Position numbers and translations under genes: made by a program
Notes under the pieces: generated by a model
What the model was told of the DNA's origin: nothing
Seen by the model: only the letters and a program-made list of their open reading frames with translations
The model's database searches: none
Assembly (NCBI RefSeq): GCF_004005815.1
Contig: NZ_SACK01000001.1
Location: forward strand, 930,001 to 994,000
DNA: 64,000 bases
Reading direction: 5' to 3'
From: Mucilaginibacter limnophilus
GTDB lineage: Bacteria; Bacteroidota; Bacteroidia; Sphingobacteriales; Sphingobacteriaceae
Part shown: piece by piece, positions 1 to 8,932 of the stretch
Numbering within the stretch: position 1 is the stretch's first letter
How the letters are laid out: each line of letters starts with the position of its first letter

Positions 1-1133
1 TTGCGGAAAACGCGAACGGTAAAACCATGATCCTGATTGATGAGTTTGGTACCGGTACTGATCCGCAATTTGGGGGTCCTATCGCCGAGGCGGTACTTGA
101 AGCCCTCAATCATAAAAAGGTGAAAGGTATGGTAACTACTCACTATTCAAATCTTAAAATATTTGCCAGCAATACTGAAGGGCTTGAAAACGCTTCCATG
201 TTGTTTGATAACCGTGAAATGAGGCCGCTTTATGTACTGGAAGTTGGTAAACCCGGAAGTTCATATGCGTTTGAAATTGCACAAAAGATAGGCTTGCCTG
301 CAAATGTGCTTAATCTTGCAAAAAACAAAATAAGTGCCGGGCAGAAAAAAGTTGATACATTGCTTGTTGATCTTGAACGGGAAAAGAAGGAAATATTTGA
401 TACAAAAGTAAAGTTAGACAGGCAGCAAAAACATTTGAACCTGGTGCTTTCTGAAAACGAAAAGCTAAAAAGCTTTCTCGATGAAAATCGCAAAATGCTG
501 TTGAGAAATGCCAAGCAGGAAGCACAGAACATCATTTTAAACGCAAATAAACTTGTTGAAAATACCATAGCAGGTATAAAAAGCAGTAATGCTGACAAAG
601 AAGAAACACGCAAGTTACGCGAAAACCTCAACAACGAACTCAAAAAGACTATTGTTAAACCCGAACCTGTTAAAAAGAATGACGAAGAGATTAAGGCAGG
701 CGACTGGGTAAAGCTGACGGACTCGGAAACTACAGGGCAGGTTATCGAGGTAAACAAGGATAACGTTGTTATAGCGATAGGTGACCTGCGTACGGTAGCT
801 AAGAAAAAACGGGTTCAAAAAGTATCAAAAGCACAGGTGCCAAAAGAGGTGAGAAGAAGTTCTTTGTCCAGCACAAATGATTATGCCAGCTTTAGTCCGG
901 AGATTGATGTGCGCGGTATGCGCGGCGATGAGGCGTTGTATGCTATTGAACGTGTGCTTGACCGCGCGCTGATGATGAGTGTTAATAATATAAAAATACT
1001 ACATGGCAAGGGCGACGGCATATTACGTAAGTTAATACGCGAATATTTGCGAAAGTACGACCAGGTTAGCCACATGGAAGACGAACACGCTGATAGGGGA
1101 GGCGATGGGATTACCTATGTGTATTTAAAATAA
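1..1133 (+). CDS. mutS2: Endonuclease MutS2, C-terminal part (5' end outside window)
   Basis: The reading frame is open from base 3, so the gene starts upstream of the window and no start codon is visible. The first residues are the end of the MutS-family ATPase: a Walker B segment (MILIDEFGTGTDP) and a switch region (TTHYSNLK). A long charged coiled-coil follows (about residues 90-220 of the visible part), then a KOW-like linker, and the protein ends in an Smr domain with DVRGMR and the LHGKGDG motif. This order (ATPase, coiled coil, Smr) is diagnostic of MutS2 and separates it from the mismatch-repair MutS at 20750. In other bacteria MutS2 acts on recombination intermediates or collided ribosomes; which role applies here cannot be read from sequence. 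A terminator follows directly. Confidence 0.95.
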   Translation, partial: AENANGKTMILIDEFGTGTDPQFGGPIAEAVLEALNHKKVKGMVTTHYSNLKIFASNTEGLENASMLFDNREMRPLYVLEVGKPGSSYAFEIAQKIGLPANVLNLAKNKISAGQKKVDTLLVDLEREKKEIFDTKVKLDRQQKHLNLVLSENEKLKSFLDENRKMLLRNAKQEAQNIILNANKLVENTIAGIKSSNADKEETRKLRENLNNELKKTIVKPEPVKKNDEEIKAGDWVKLTDSETTGQVIEVNKDNVVIAIGDLRTVAKKKRVQKVSKAQVPKEVRRSSLSSTNDYASFSPEIDVRGMRGDEALYAIERVLDRALMMSVNNIKILHGKGDGILRKLIREYLRKYDQVSHMEDEHADRGGDGITYVYLK

Positions 1134-1134
1134 G

Positions 1135-1160
1135 AAAGGCAGCTTAAAAACTGCCTTTTT
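1135..1160 (+). terminator. Rho-independent terminator of mutS2
   Basis: A stem GGCAG/CTGCC with a short A-rich loop is followed by a T tract, starting two bases after the mutS2 stop. It lies just ahead of the convergent acidic-protein gene. Confidence 0.8.
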
Positions 1161-1163
1161 GTG

Positions 1164-1682
1164 TTATTTATTATCCGGACTATCACTGCCGTAATCAGGT
1201 GTTCCTTCATCGTATTCAGGTTTGTAATCAGCCGTGCCCGGTTCTCCGGGACCGGTAGCACCACCAACTTTTTGTTGCTCTGGTGCTTCGTTATATCCCG
1301 CGGCTCCGGTTTCACCACCTGTGTTGGTGCCATCATTATCAGATGTACCCTCTACATAACCTTCTTCTCCTTCAGGCCTGAAATTGTTGTCTCCGGCAAC
1401 TTCCTGAGATGGTTCGCTTCTCTTAAAATATTCGTTGCCATAACCGGCATTTTGCGATGGGTTGTTTTTATCATCTCCGGAAGGTGTCAAATTGTTTTCA
1501 CCAAATTTATGGCCGCCTTGCCCTTCAGCTTCCATCCCGGGCGCATCGGCATCCTGCATTTCGCCGCCGAATAAACCTTTTGTCAGGTCTTTTTCCGTTG
1601 GATTATTATCATCGTCAACCTTGTAAGCATTGGCTCCGTTAGTAGTTGACGGGTTCTGTTGATCATCATTATAGGCGCTCAT
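1164..1682 (-). CDS. Acidic, low-complexity hypothetical protein (172 aa)
   Basis: I do not recognise this protein. It is rich in Gly, Asn, Asp, Glu, Pro and Thr, has almost no hydrophobic runs, no signal peptide and no membrane segment, and is predicted by composition to be disordered and strongly acidic. It starts at an ATG and converges on mutS2 with only a terminator between. The 75-residue protein at 56616 has a very similar composition (Asp/Asn/Glu/Gly/Pro-rich, free of Cys), so the two may belong to one class of soluble disordered proteins, perhaps stress related; that is inference. The frame is probably real because it is long, begins right after a promoter-sized AT-rich gap and fits tightly between flanking genes. 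Confidence 0.65.
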   Translation of the reverse strand: MSAYNDDQQNPSTTNGANAYKVDDDNNPTEKDLTKGLFGGEMQDADAPGMEAEGQGGHKFGENNLTPSGDDKNNPSQNAGYGNEYFKRSEPSQEVAGDNNFRPEGEEGYVEGTSDNDGTNTGGETGAAGYNEAPEQQKVGGATGPGEPGTADYKPEYDEGTPDYGSDSPDNK

Positions 1683-1795
1683 AATTTTTTATGTTAGATG
1701 TATAATGATAATGCTTAACGGCAAAAAATTGTTTGATTTTTTACGGTTTTGAGTGGAAATGCTATAATTACTATATGCTTTGCAAGCAAACATAA

Positions 1796-2428
1796 CTATA
1801 AAACGTTTTGCCGAAGTTCTTTAGCAATGCCTTCTGTAACACAAATAATATCTGCTGCTACATGGCTGTTGTTAGTAATAATTTTCTGGCATTCTGATTT
1901 GTAGGGCAGAAGGTATTCCTTATAGGCCGGCACAACATGGTTAACCCATTTATATAGCACATCTTCATTTGAGTAGCCGCGCTCAATCAAATCACGTTTT
2001 AAACGGCGTTGAAGCGCAACTTCTTCATCGGCGTCAATAAATACTCTCAGGTCAAGCACGTCAGCTATTTTTCGAAAGTGCAGAATGAACAAGCCCTCAA
2101 CTATCAGTATGGGGGCAGGTTTTATTTCAAGTGTTTTAGGCGTAGCGTGCGGATTGTTAAACGTATATTCCTGTTTGGTTATTGATTTGTAGTTTAACAG
2201 ATCTTCAATGTCACGCTCAAAGTGCTCGTGATCTATTGTTGCAGGCAGGTCGAAGTTGTATAGCTTGTTTTCCTCAGCCGTCATGTTGTGGGCAACGGGG
2301 AAATAATAGTCGTCCTGCGATACAAGGCAAACCTCGTCTGTTGAAAAATGTTCAAGAAAACACCTCAAAAAAAAAGTTTTGCCAGAGCCGCTGCCACCGG
2401 CTATGCCAATTACGTACGGTTTATTCAT
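1796..2428 (-). CDS. udk: Uridine kinase
   Basis: This enzyme phosphorylates uridine and cytidine to UMP and CMP with ATP or GTP in pyrimidine salvage. The P-loop GGSGSGKT lies at residues 11-18, followed by the substrate-loop DDYY about 30 residues later, and the central segment ILIVEGLFILHF and the Arg-rich lid (RRLKRDLIERG) are typical. Its 210 residues match the family. The start overlaps the 3' end of the upstream LysM gene by 8 bp, so the two are co-transcribed and probably translationally coupled. A palindrome AAAACGTTTT falls inside the last codons, probably by chance. Confidence 0.95.
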   Translation of the reverse strand: MNKPYVIGIAGGSGSGKTFFLRCFLEHFSTDEVCLVSQDDYYFPVAHNMTAEENKLYNFDLPATIDHEHFERDIEDLLNYKSITKQEYTFNNPHATPKTLEIKPAPILIVEGLFILHFRKIADVLDLRVFIDADEEVALQRRLKRDLIERGYSNEDVLYKWVNHVVPAYKEYLLPYKSECQKIITNNSHVAADIICVTEGIAKELRQNVL

Positions 2429-3392
2429 TAGTAGTGCCGTAGCTCAGGGTTACATGAAAGCGTTTATCTAATGCGCCTAATGATTCGGCAACGTTCTTTG
2501 TCATAACAATAACCACATCTTTAGTAGCCTGATTGTCGGTAAAGCGGCCAACCACTTTGGCAAAGGTTGTACGGTTAGTCATGGTGTTGGTAATCTTTAT
2601 CACCGTGCCAATTGGCGCTGTACGGTGCAATACCAGTTTTTTGTTAGGATCCAGTCCTTCCTCATCAAGCCAGGTAGCCACACCACGCTCGTTTTTTTCA
2701 TACAAACCAAAACGGTTAGGACGAACGCCGGTGGTAGTACTATCAGTTGATACAGGCATTGTTGAATCGCGAACGGCAGTGGGCTGCTCAATCACAACGG
2801 TTTCTGTTTGCGCTGGAGCAGGCTGCGGCTGTGTGGCAGCAGTGGTTGCAGGTACTTTTATTACCTGACCGGGTGACAAATAGTTCGATTTTAATTTATT
2901 TAAAGCAATCAGCTGTTCAACCTTTACATTGAAACGACGTGCGATAGCATACAATGTTTCGCCTGCTGATACCTTATAATCCTGCGTTTGCGGCTGGTCG
3001 GCAGTAGTGGCTGCAGGTGTAGTTTGCTGAGGTTGTTGTGTAACTACCGGACGATTTTCCTGTACAACAGGAGGAACGGTGGTGGTTTTTGGTTGCTGGG
3101 TTACAACAGTACCTGGCGCAGTGCTTTGTTGATCGAAAGGTAATTCGGTAGGTACTTTTATAATATTTCCTATACGTAACGCTGCGTTGTTGTTATATTG
3201 AATAATCAGGTTGGGTTTTACATTGTACCGACGTCCTATGGAATAATAATTGTCTTTAGGGTCGAGTTTGTGGAGTATAACTTTTTTTCCGTTATTGTTT
3301 TCAACGCCTATTGAATCTCTGAAAGAAGCAGCAAAAACAGTTGAAGAAAATATAGTGGATAATATAAATAGAATAGTCAGTTTAAACTTCAT
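2421..3392 (-). CDS. Secreted protein with two LysM domains and an RlpA-like C-terminal domain
   Basis: A signal peptide (residues 1-21, ending VFAA) is followed by LysM 1 (about 39-81), a Pro/Thr/Gln-rich linker, LysM 2 (about 138-181), a second linker and a C-terminal domain (about 235-320) that resembles the double-psi beta-barrel of RlpA (APIGTVIKITN ... AESLGALDKRFHVTL). LysM modules bind peptidoglycan, so the protein should sit in the periplasm on the wall. The segment where RlpA carries its conserved acidic residue (DRGP type) reads VVGRFTDN here, so lytic transglycosylase activity is doubtful. It is the first gene of a two-gene unit with udk. Confidence 0.85.
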   Translation of the reverse strand: MKFKLTILFILSTIFSSTVFAASFRDSIGVENNNGKKVILHKLDPKDNYYSIGRRYNVKPNLIIQYNNNAALRIGNIIKVPTELPFDQQSTAPGTVVTQQPKTTTVPPVVQENRPVVTQQPQQTTPAATTADQPQTQDYKVSAGETLYAIARRFNVKVEQLIALNKLKSNYLSPGQVIKVPATTAATQPQPAPAQTETVVIEQPTAVRDSTMPVSTDSTTTGVRPNRFGLYEKNERGVATWLDEEGLDPNKKLVLHRTAPIGTVIKITNTMTNRTTFAKVVGRFTDNQATKDVVIVMTKNVAESLGALDKRFHVTLSYGTTNE

Positions 3393-3413
3393 AATTAATT
3401 TAAATACAGTTAC

Positions 3414-4175
3414 TTATAATTTAAAAATCAAAACTTCAGTTTTGTTTTTAAGGCAGATGAGCCGGTTTTTATGTAATACAAACGCCTCGGGCTGTAATTT
3501 TTGTATATCCGTATTCAATAAAACTTTGTTAACGCCGCCGTTTTTATCAATAATAAACAAGTATTGTTCAAGTGACCTTTCGCCGCGGGTGTGCAAAGAT
3601 ACAATTCTGTACCCATTATATTCAACATAATGGACAAAGCCGCCGTAAGGCTCAATAGGGATATTTAGGCTTGCAATTGCACTGGCGTCAACCATGTCGG
3701 GCACCGTTATCGTATTTGTAAACTCTGTATCGATTACAGCGTTGTAAGGCCGAATCATAAATCCGGTTTGTATATCAGCTACATAAAGCTTTTTAGGAAG
3801 AAATTGTGTGCTATAAACCACCGGGCCGTTAACCGATAAATGGTCAAATGCCATGGTATAATTACTCCACAGTGTTTCGCCGGTTTGCTCATCAATAGCT
3901 ATCACTGCCTTGTGTACAGGTGCATTGGCCGATTCATAGTTATGCAACAGCAACACTCCTTTATAGGCAGATTCTAACCCGGCCAGCCACCTTTCATCAA
4001 GTGTAAAATCTTCAAAATTAACTTTTCCTGTTTCAATATTTAGTGAAGCAAAACTTACCTGCTTATCAGCTTCATTACGTATTTCTAACAGAAGATTGTT
4101 GGTCTTGTCATCTATTTCAAGGCGCCATATCTCGCCTTCAAACTTTTTTGTTATATCAGGATACACACTTAACAT
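3414..4175 (-). CDS. Hypothetical beta-propeller-like protein (possible DUF4905)
   Basis: This soluble protein has repeated beta-rich segments with motifs like GETLWSNYTMAFDHL and QTGFMIRPYNA, reminiscent of PQQ-type propeller blades, and no signal peptide. I believe it matches the Bacteroidota family DUF4905, but this is from memory and needs a profile search. The function is unknown. The frame extends to a GTG at 4193, but the ATG at 4175 is a better start because it directly precedes the conserved-looking YPDITKKFEG. It ends 22 bp before the start codon of the LysM gene, so it could lead that operon. Confidence 0.7.
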   Translation of the reverse strand: MLSVYPDITKKFEGEIWRLEIDDKTNNLLLEIRNEADKQVSFASLNIETGKVNFEDFTLDERWLAGLESAYKGVLLLHNYESANAPVHKAVIAIDEQTGETLWSNYTMAFDHLSVNGPVVYSTQFLPKKLYVADIQTGFMIRPYNAVIDTEFTNTITVPDMVDASAIASLNIPIEPYGGFVHYVEYNGYRIVSLHTRGERSLEQYLFIIDKNGGVNKVLLNTDIQKLQPEAFVLHKNRLICLKNKTEVLIFKL

Positions 4176-4215
4176 ATAGTTGACAAATATCACTGTTTAT
4201 ATCCGAAACAGTTTA

Positions 4216-4223
4216 TAGTTTTG
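4216..4223 (+). promoter_or_regulatory. Putative -7 promoter element of dps
   Basis: TAGTTTTG fits the Bacteroidota consensus TAnnTTTG and lies 53 bp before the dps ATG. No good TTG is seen at the expected -33 spacing, so support is partial. Confidence 0.4.
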
Positions 4224-4225
4224 AC

Positions 4226-4250
4226 AAACATTGCAACTATAGCAATGTTT
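4226..4250. promoter_or_regulatory. Perfect inverted repeat upstream of dps (operator or 5'UTR hairpin)
   Basis: AAACATTGC, a 7-nt spacer and GCAATGTTT form a perfect 9-bp inverted repeat just downstream of the predicted -7 element and 26 bp before the dps start. Dps genes are commonly controlled by peroxide or iron regulators, so an operator is plausible; a stem-loop in the leader is the alternative. Confidence 0.55.
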
Positions 4251-4276
4251 AACAATCAACATTTAATTTAAATCTT

Positions 4277-4756
4277 ATGGAAGCTGAAAAAATAAGCCTT
4301 GAAGAGCGCAAGGTAAAACCAATAGTTGACATGCTTAACGATTTGCTGGCAAACTATCACATACATTATCAGAAACTGCGTGGTTGCCACTGGAATATAA
4401 AAGGCAGAAGTTTTTTTACCCTTCATGCCAAGTTTGAAGAATTATACACTGAAGCGCTCACAACTATTGATGAGCTTGCCGAACGTATATTAACTTTAGG
4501 CAAACCGCCTTACAGCACTTTTGCCGACTATATTAATACATCAACTATAAAAGAAGTGAACACTATTGGCATGCCGGATACTGATATGGTTAAAGCTATT
4601 ATTGATGATATGGCGGCCCTTATAGAGCATGAGCGTGAAATATTAGACGTAACCGCCGAAGCAGGCGACGATGGCACCAATGATATGGTAAACCGCTTTA
4701 TGCAGTTCAAAGAAAAGAACACCTGGATGCTGCGTTCATTTGTAAACGAAGACTAA
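4277..4756 (+). CDS. dps: Dps family ferritin-like DNA-protection protein
   Basis: Dps forms a 12-mer that oxidises iron with peroxide, stores it and shields DNA. Using E. coli Dps as reference, the ferroxidase ligands His51, His63, Asp67, Asp78 and Glu82 map with a constant offset of 13 to His38, His50, Glu54, Asp65 and Glu69 here, within the motifs GCHWN and DELAER. All are present or conservatively replaced. The 159-residue length is normal and there is no signal peptide. It is a single-gene unit, with an inverted repeat upstream and a strong bidirectional terminator downstream. Confidence 0.93.
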   Translation: MEAEKISLEERKVKPIVDMLNDLLANYHIHYQKLRGCHWNIKGRSFFTLHAKFEELYTEALTTIDELAERILTLGKPPYSTFADYINTSTIKEVNTIGMPDTDMVKAIIDDMAALIEHEREILDVTAEAGDDGTNDMVNRFMQFKEKNTWMLRSFVNED

Positions 4757-4765
4757 TCTTTTTGG

Positions 4766-4793
4766 ATTCAAGAGACAGGAGTCAAGAATTAAG
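4766..4793. repeat. Heptamer array next to dps terminator (left arm)
   Basis: Four units in 7-bp register (for example AGTCAAG at 4780-4786) immediately precede the terminator stem. Less regular units in opposite orientation (TATGACT, CCCGACT) lie at 4864-4877 beyond it. The layout matches the clearer elements at 8933 and 56848, but this copy is degenerate. Confidence 0.5.
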
Positions 4794-4836
4794 ATACGAA
4801 AAAGCCCTGCTAATAATTAGCAGGGCTTTTTCGTAT
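4794..4836. terminator. Bidirectional terminator between dps and the FadL-like gene
   Basis: A near-perfect stem of about 20 bp (core AAAAAGCCCTGCTAAT and its complement) carries a run of A on one side and T on the other, so it can terminate both converging genes. Confidence 0.85.
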
Positions 4837-4884
4837 TGAAGTTATTCTTTTGTCTAACTGGTTTATGACTCCCGACTATAATCG

Positions 4885-6438
4885 TTAGAATCTAAATCCA
4901 AGTGTCAGGAATACGTTATTGTAAGTGCGTTTTAAATTCACATCCGGATTTACAACATCGCCATTGAAAGTGCCGTTAAACATATAAGGCGCATAGTAAT
5001 AATTTCCTGATGAATGGCTGTAGGTCGCGTCGATGTAATAAGCGCCTTTGCGGTAACCAAGGCCGCCGCTTACAGTTTTAATAGCGTCTTGCTGTCTTTC
5101 GTTATTGATAGCGGCATTATAGCCTGTGAACTTATTTGGGCTTGATTGAATGTTATAACCGCCACGCACAAAGAAATTATCGGTAGCGCGAAGTTCGGCG
5201 CCAACTTTATAGTTTAAGGTTGATTTGTACAGATAATCGATATCATCATTATCAACCGACATATCAAAATCGTCGCTGCTTAGCTTAGTGCCTTTGTAAT
5301 CAACATATTCAACGTCGCCGGTGATAAAGCCTCTATCACCTATAAATACTGCAGCACCAAAAGAAGCACGGAAAGGCATTGTCAGATTATATTGTGTTTG
5401 ATAATCGTTACCATCCCTTTGCAGTCCTTCATTACCAAACCGCGTTTCAACAGTTTCTGAGTATATTTCCTCCATGTTATACCAGGTTGGCGTGGTAATG
5501 GTTGCACCTAAACGTAAAGCTTTTGATGGCCTGTAAATAGCACCCAGTTTAGCATTAAAACCTGTACCTCTAACTGATTGGTCGACTAAAAGAGATGTAT
5601 TGTATGCGCCACCACCGGTGCCATTTTCAACGCCCGATTCAGTAAATGTACTTGAGAAATCACTTCTTAAAGAAGTAATCCCAATGCCAAAACCTATATA
5701 AAAGTTATTGCTATGATTTGCGCCAAGTGCTAAGTTAACTTCTGATGCGCCGCCTTCACGTAGGTAGTTCACTCTTTGATTAGGTCCAACTGCCGTAGTA
5801 GGCACAATTGAAAAATAGCCAACACCATTATCCTGCTGAACCGGTCCGTCAGTAACTGTCAATCCATGGCTATAGGCAATACCCGCTAAAGGGCTGTCTG
5901 AAAAGTCAGGTATAGTTGAACCGCTTGGCACATAATTGAAATTAGTACCTAATTCAGCATAAAAATCGGCTATAGAACTGCCAGATCCTGTGTTTTGGCC
6001 ACTTACTAAAGCATTATTATAGAAATTACTTGTGCGATTATACGATGCGCCAAAATTGAGACTAAGCCAGCCTTTGGTTTTATCCGAATTGTTATTCCGT
6101 AACTGAGAATAGAACACCACGGCCGCATTATTCAGATTGAAACTGTTTTTTGTTGACTGGCTGCGATTTCCATACAATATTGAGCTGGTTTTACTGCCAT
6201 TAAATTCAGGTGTTATGCTTAGTTCAGAACCGGTGAAAAAACCGATACCGGCAGGGTTGATACTGATGGAACTTAAGTCGCCGCCTAATGCAGTACCTGC
6301 ATTACCAAGGGCTTTAACCCGGGAAGTAGAACCGGATTGTGAACTCGAAAAATTTATGGCATCCTGTGCGTATTGGGCATAGGCGCCTTGTGTAAGTGCA
6401 GCAAGTGCAATTACGGGTAGAATATATTTAGCTTTCAT
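4885..6438 (-). CDS. OMPP1/FadL/TodX-like outer membrane transport protein
   Basis: This predicted outer-membrane beta-barrel imports hydrophobic compounds or acts as a general porin in the FadL family. The signal peptide is residues 1-21 (ending YAQ), followed by the family N-terminal hatch region (SRVKALGNAGTALGGDLSSI, then INPAG). Alternating amphipathic strands continue to the C-terminal barrel signature ending FLTLGFRF with a terminal Phe. The length of 517 residues is normal. The substrate cannot be inferred. The gene converges with dps and lies 26 bp downstream of the Gly/Tyr-rich lipoprotein on the same strand, so the two may be co-transcribed. Confidence 0.88.
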   Translation of the reverse strand: MKAKYILPVIALAALTQGAYAQYAQDAINFSSSQSGSTSRVKALGNAGTALGGDLSSISINPAGIGFFTGSELSITPEFNGSKTSSILYGNRSQSTKNSFNLNNAAVVFYSQLRNNNSDKTKGWLSLNFGASYNRTSNFYNNALVSGQNTGSGSSIADFYAELGTNFNYVPSGSTIPDFSDSPLAGIAYSHGLTVTDGPVQQDNGVGYFSIVPTTAVGPNQRVNYLREGGASEVNLALGANHSNNFYIGFGIGITSLRSDFSSTFTESGVENGTGGGAYNTSLLVDQSVRGTGFNAKLGAIYRPSKALRLGATITTPTWYNMEEIYSETVETRFGNEGLQRDGNDYQTQYNLTMPFRASFGAAVFIGDRGFITGDVEYVDYKGTKLSSDDFDMSVDNDDIDYLYKSTLNYKVGAELRATDNFFVRGGYNIQSSPNKFTGYNAAINNERQQDAIKTVSGGLGYRKGAYYIDATYSHSSGNYYYAPYMFNGTFNGDVVNPDVNLKRTYNNVFLTLGFRF

Positions 6439-6464
6439 ATCAGTGTTATAATGGATAGATAGAA

Positions 6465-7349
6465 TTAGTTACGGCCTCCTCTGCCACCGCCTGAACGGCC
6501 ACCACCGCCGCCGCCACCAAAACTTCCGCCTGAAGAACGGCCGCTGCTGCCACTGTTAGATGGCGGGCTATATGACGGACGTGAAGGTGGAGTATAAGAT
6601 GGCCTTGCGCTACGTCCGCCGTCACTTGATTGTCTTACCCCACGACCGGCCGAATTATTTGTACGAACGCCACGTCCGGCAACACTACTATTACGTACTC
6701 CGGGGTAATAACCACTACGCACAGTACTGCGGCCAATTCCGTTGCTTAACACATTCCGGGTACCGTTAGCAAAAGTGCCGCCCATGTAAGGGCGAGGGTT
6801 ACTCCGGTAAGCAGAGTATACACCCCAGTACGGATAACCGCCCCAACCTGTACCCCAATATGAATACGGCGAGTAAAAGCCTCCGTAACCTAAACCACCG
6901 TAACCGTATCCCCACGGAGAACCCCAGTATGGTGAATAGCCATAACCTAAACCACCCCAGCCTAAGCCGATTCCGGCGTTCCAGCCGCCCCAGCTATTCC
7001 AGCCAAGACCTAGACCATAGCTCGGGCCATAAGGCGCGTAGCCATAGTAAAGGTTATCGTAATAACCAAACGGCGAAAAATAACCAAAACGGTTTATGCG
7101 CGACGCGTAATCGTCATAGTAATAATAGTCGTCGTCGCCTGTGTAATAATCATCCTCGTAACCGTCATCAGAAGGTTCATTCTCATCACGATAAACAGGA
7201 CGCTCGGCGTATACAGGCGCCTCGCCGGCTCTCGCCTGAGTGTTATAAACGTCGTCGGTAGCGCCGGTAGATGCAAGTTTTGGCGTTGAACAGGAGGCCA
7301 GCGCCATTGCGCTGATTAAAATTACTCCCGGTATAATATGATGTTTCAT
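6465..7349 (-). CDS. Gly/Tyr-rich lipoprotein of unknown function
   Basis: A type II signal peptide ends in the lipobox LASC at about residues 17-20. An acidic stretch rich in Asp and Tyr follows, then a long Gly/Tyr/Trp-rich region of repeats such as YGYG and WGG, and a Ser/Arg/Gly tail with a run of seven Gly. The composition suggests a disordered or adhesive cell-surface protein. No catalytic motif is visible and no function is assigned. It is divergent from proS and may be co-transcribed with the porin gene downstream. Confidence 0.75.
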   Translation of the reverse strand: MKHHIIPGVILISAMALASCSTPKLASTGATDDVYNTQARAGEAPVYAERPVYRDENEPSDDGYEDDYYTGDDDYYYYDDYASRINRFGYFSPFGYYDNLYYGYAPYGPSYGLGLGWNSWGGWNAGIGLGWGGLGYGYSPYWGSPWGYGYGGLGYGGFYSPYSYWGTGWGGYPYWGVYSAYRSNPRPYMGGTFANGTRNVLSNGIGRSTVRSGYYPGVRNSSVAGRGVRTNNSAGRGVRQSSDGGRSARPSYTPPSRPSYSPPSNSGSSGRSSGGSFGGGGGGGRSGGGRGGRN

Positions 7350-7397
7350 GTATATGTTTAGTAAAAAGTTTTCGAGTTCAAATAACTGATAAATTTA

Positions 7398-7405
7398 TAA
7401 ATTTG
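7398..7405 (+). promoter_or_regulatory. Putative -7 element of proS
   Basis: TAAATTTG matches TAnnTTTG 50 bp before the proS start. It lies in a very AT-rich palindromic stretch and no -33 TTG is at the right distance, so chance is possible. Confidence 0.25.
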
Positions 7406-7454
7406 GCGGCATTAGTTAATAATTGTCAGGTCAAATTTCATTCCACAATATAAA

Positions 7455-8927
7455 ATGAGCAAAGGTATTATCAGTAAAGACGAAGATTATTCGCAATGGT
7501 TTAATGAGTTAGTGATAAAAGCTGATATGGCCGAGTATTCACCTGTGCGCGGCTGTATGATAATTAAGCCATATGGGTATTCTATATGGGAAAAAATGCA
7601 GTCGGTGCTTGATAAAATGTTCAAAGACACCGGTCATAGCAATGCTTATTTCCCTTTACTGATTCCAAAATCTTTCTTTTCGAAAGAAGCCAGCCACGTG
7701 GAAGGCTTCGCAAAAGAATGCGCGGTGGTAACTCATTACCGCCTCAAGAACGACGAAGACGGGCAGATTATTGTTGATAGCGAAGCAAAGCTTGAAGAAG
7801 AGCTGATTATACGCCCTACTTCAGAAACCATTATCTGGAATACTTATAAAGGGTGGATACAATCGTACCGCGATTTGCCTATACTGGTGAATCAGTGGGC
7901 CAACGTTATGCGCTGGGAAATGCGTACGCGTATGTTTTTGCGTACCAGCGAATTTTTATGGCAGGAAGGCCATACAGCCCACGCTACCGCTGAAGAAGCC
8001 ATTGCAGAAACCGAACAGATGTTAGATGTTTATGCCGACTTCGCCGAAAACTGGCTGGCATTACCGGTGGTAAAAGGCCGTAAAACACCAAACGAGCGTT
8101 TTGCCGGCGCACTTGATACCTATTGTATCGAAGCGCTTATGCAGGATGGTAAAGCACTTCAGGCAGGAACCTCACACTTTTTAGGGCAGAACTTTGCCAA
8201 GGCATTCGATGTGAAATTTGCAAATAAAGAGGGTAAACTGGATTACGTTTGGGCTACTTCATGGGGTGTATCAACCCGTTTGATCGGGGCGCTGATTATG
8301 GCGCACTCTGATGATGCAGGACTTGTGCTTCCGCCAAAGCTGGCGCCTATACAGGTAGTTATCGTGCCAATTTATAAACACGATGAAGAGCTACAAAACA
8401 TCAGCACATATGTAAAAGGTTTAACTGCCGAACTTAAAGCAAAAGGCATATCAGTAAAATTTGACGACCGCGATACCCAACGCCCGGGCTTTAAATTTGC
8501 CGAATATGAATTGAAAGGCGTGCCATTGCGCGTTGCCATCGGCAGCCGTGACATGCAGAACGGTACTGTTGAACTTGCTCGTCGTGACACTAAAACAAAA
8601 GAAACAGTTAACCAGGAAGGTTTGGCTAATCATATTGAGCAACTGCTTGAGGATATCCAGGCTAATATCTATAAAAAAGCCTTTGATTTCAGGGCTGAAA
8701 ACATAACCAAAGTTGACAGTTACGATGAATTCAAACGCCTGCTCGACGAGAAACCGGGCTTTATATCAGCACATTGGGACGGCACACCTGAAACCGAGCA
8801 AAAAATAAAAGATGAAACCAAAGCGACAATACGTTGCATACCTTTGAATAACGAGCAGGAAGAAGGTGTTTGTATTTTGACAGGCAAGCCTTCGAGCCAG
8901 AGGGTACTGTTTGCGAGGGCGTATTAA
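7455..8927 (+). CDS. proS: Prolyl-tRNA synthetase (archaeal/eukaryotic-type)
   Basis: This class II synthetase charges tRNA-Pro with proline. Motif RPTSE lies at residues 120-124, motif 2 ([20 protein letters not shown]) at about 157-176, and the [11 protein letters not shown] and [21 protein letters not shown] segments form the active site. The anticodon-binding domain follows (VVIVPIY) and the chain ends in the extra C-terminal domain of this subtype (FARAY at the end). There is no bacterial-type editing insertion, and the 490-residue length fits the archaeal-type enzyme usual in Bacteroidota. A paired heptamer element follows the stop. Confidence 0.97.
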   Translation: MSKGIISKDEDYSQWFNELVIKADMAEYSPVRGCMIIKPYGYSIWEKMQSVLDKMFKDTGHSNAYFPLLIPKSFFSKEASHVEGFAKECAVVTHYRLKNDEDGQIIVDSEAKLEEELIIRPTSETIIWNTYKGWIQSYRDLPILVNQWANVMRWEMRTRMFLRTSEFLWQEGHTAHATAEEAIAETEQMLDVYADFAENWLALPVVKGRKTPNERFAGALDTYCIEALMQDGKALQAGTSHFLGQNFAKAFDVKFANKEGKLDYVWATSWGVSTRLIGALIMAHSDDAGLVLPPKLAPIQVVIVPIYKHDEELQNISTYVKGLTAELKAKGISVKFDDRDTQRPGFKFAEYELKGVPLRVAIGSRDMQNGTVELARRDTKTKETVNQEGLANHIEQLLEDIQANIYKKAFDFRAENITKVDSYDEFKRLLDEKPGFISAHWDGTPETEQKIKDETKATIRCIPLNNEQEEGVCILTGKPSSQRVLFARAY

Positions 8928-8932
8928 TAACA

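Noticed and set aside
1161..1574. 137-codon frame antisense to the 172-aa acidic gene
   Set aside because: Its sequence has no domain or signal pattern, and the opposite strand has a better start, composition and terminator context.
1800..1809. Third copy of AAAACGTTTT as an operator
   Set aside because: It encodes the last residues of udk and is not upstream of a gene start, so it is more likely chance.
2430..2450. Stretch resembling a tRNA D-arm (GTAGCTCAG)
   Set aside because: It lies inside the coding end of the LysM gene and no tRNA cloverleaf can be formed around it.
7391..7404. AAATTTATAAATTT palindrome between the lipoprotein and proS
   Set aside because: It is only A/T and overlaps the promoter region, so palindromy is probably a by-product of composition.
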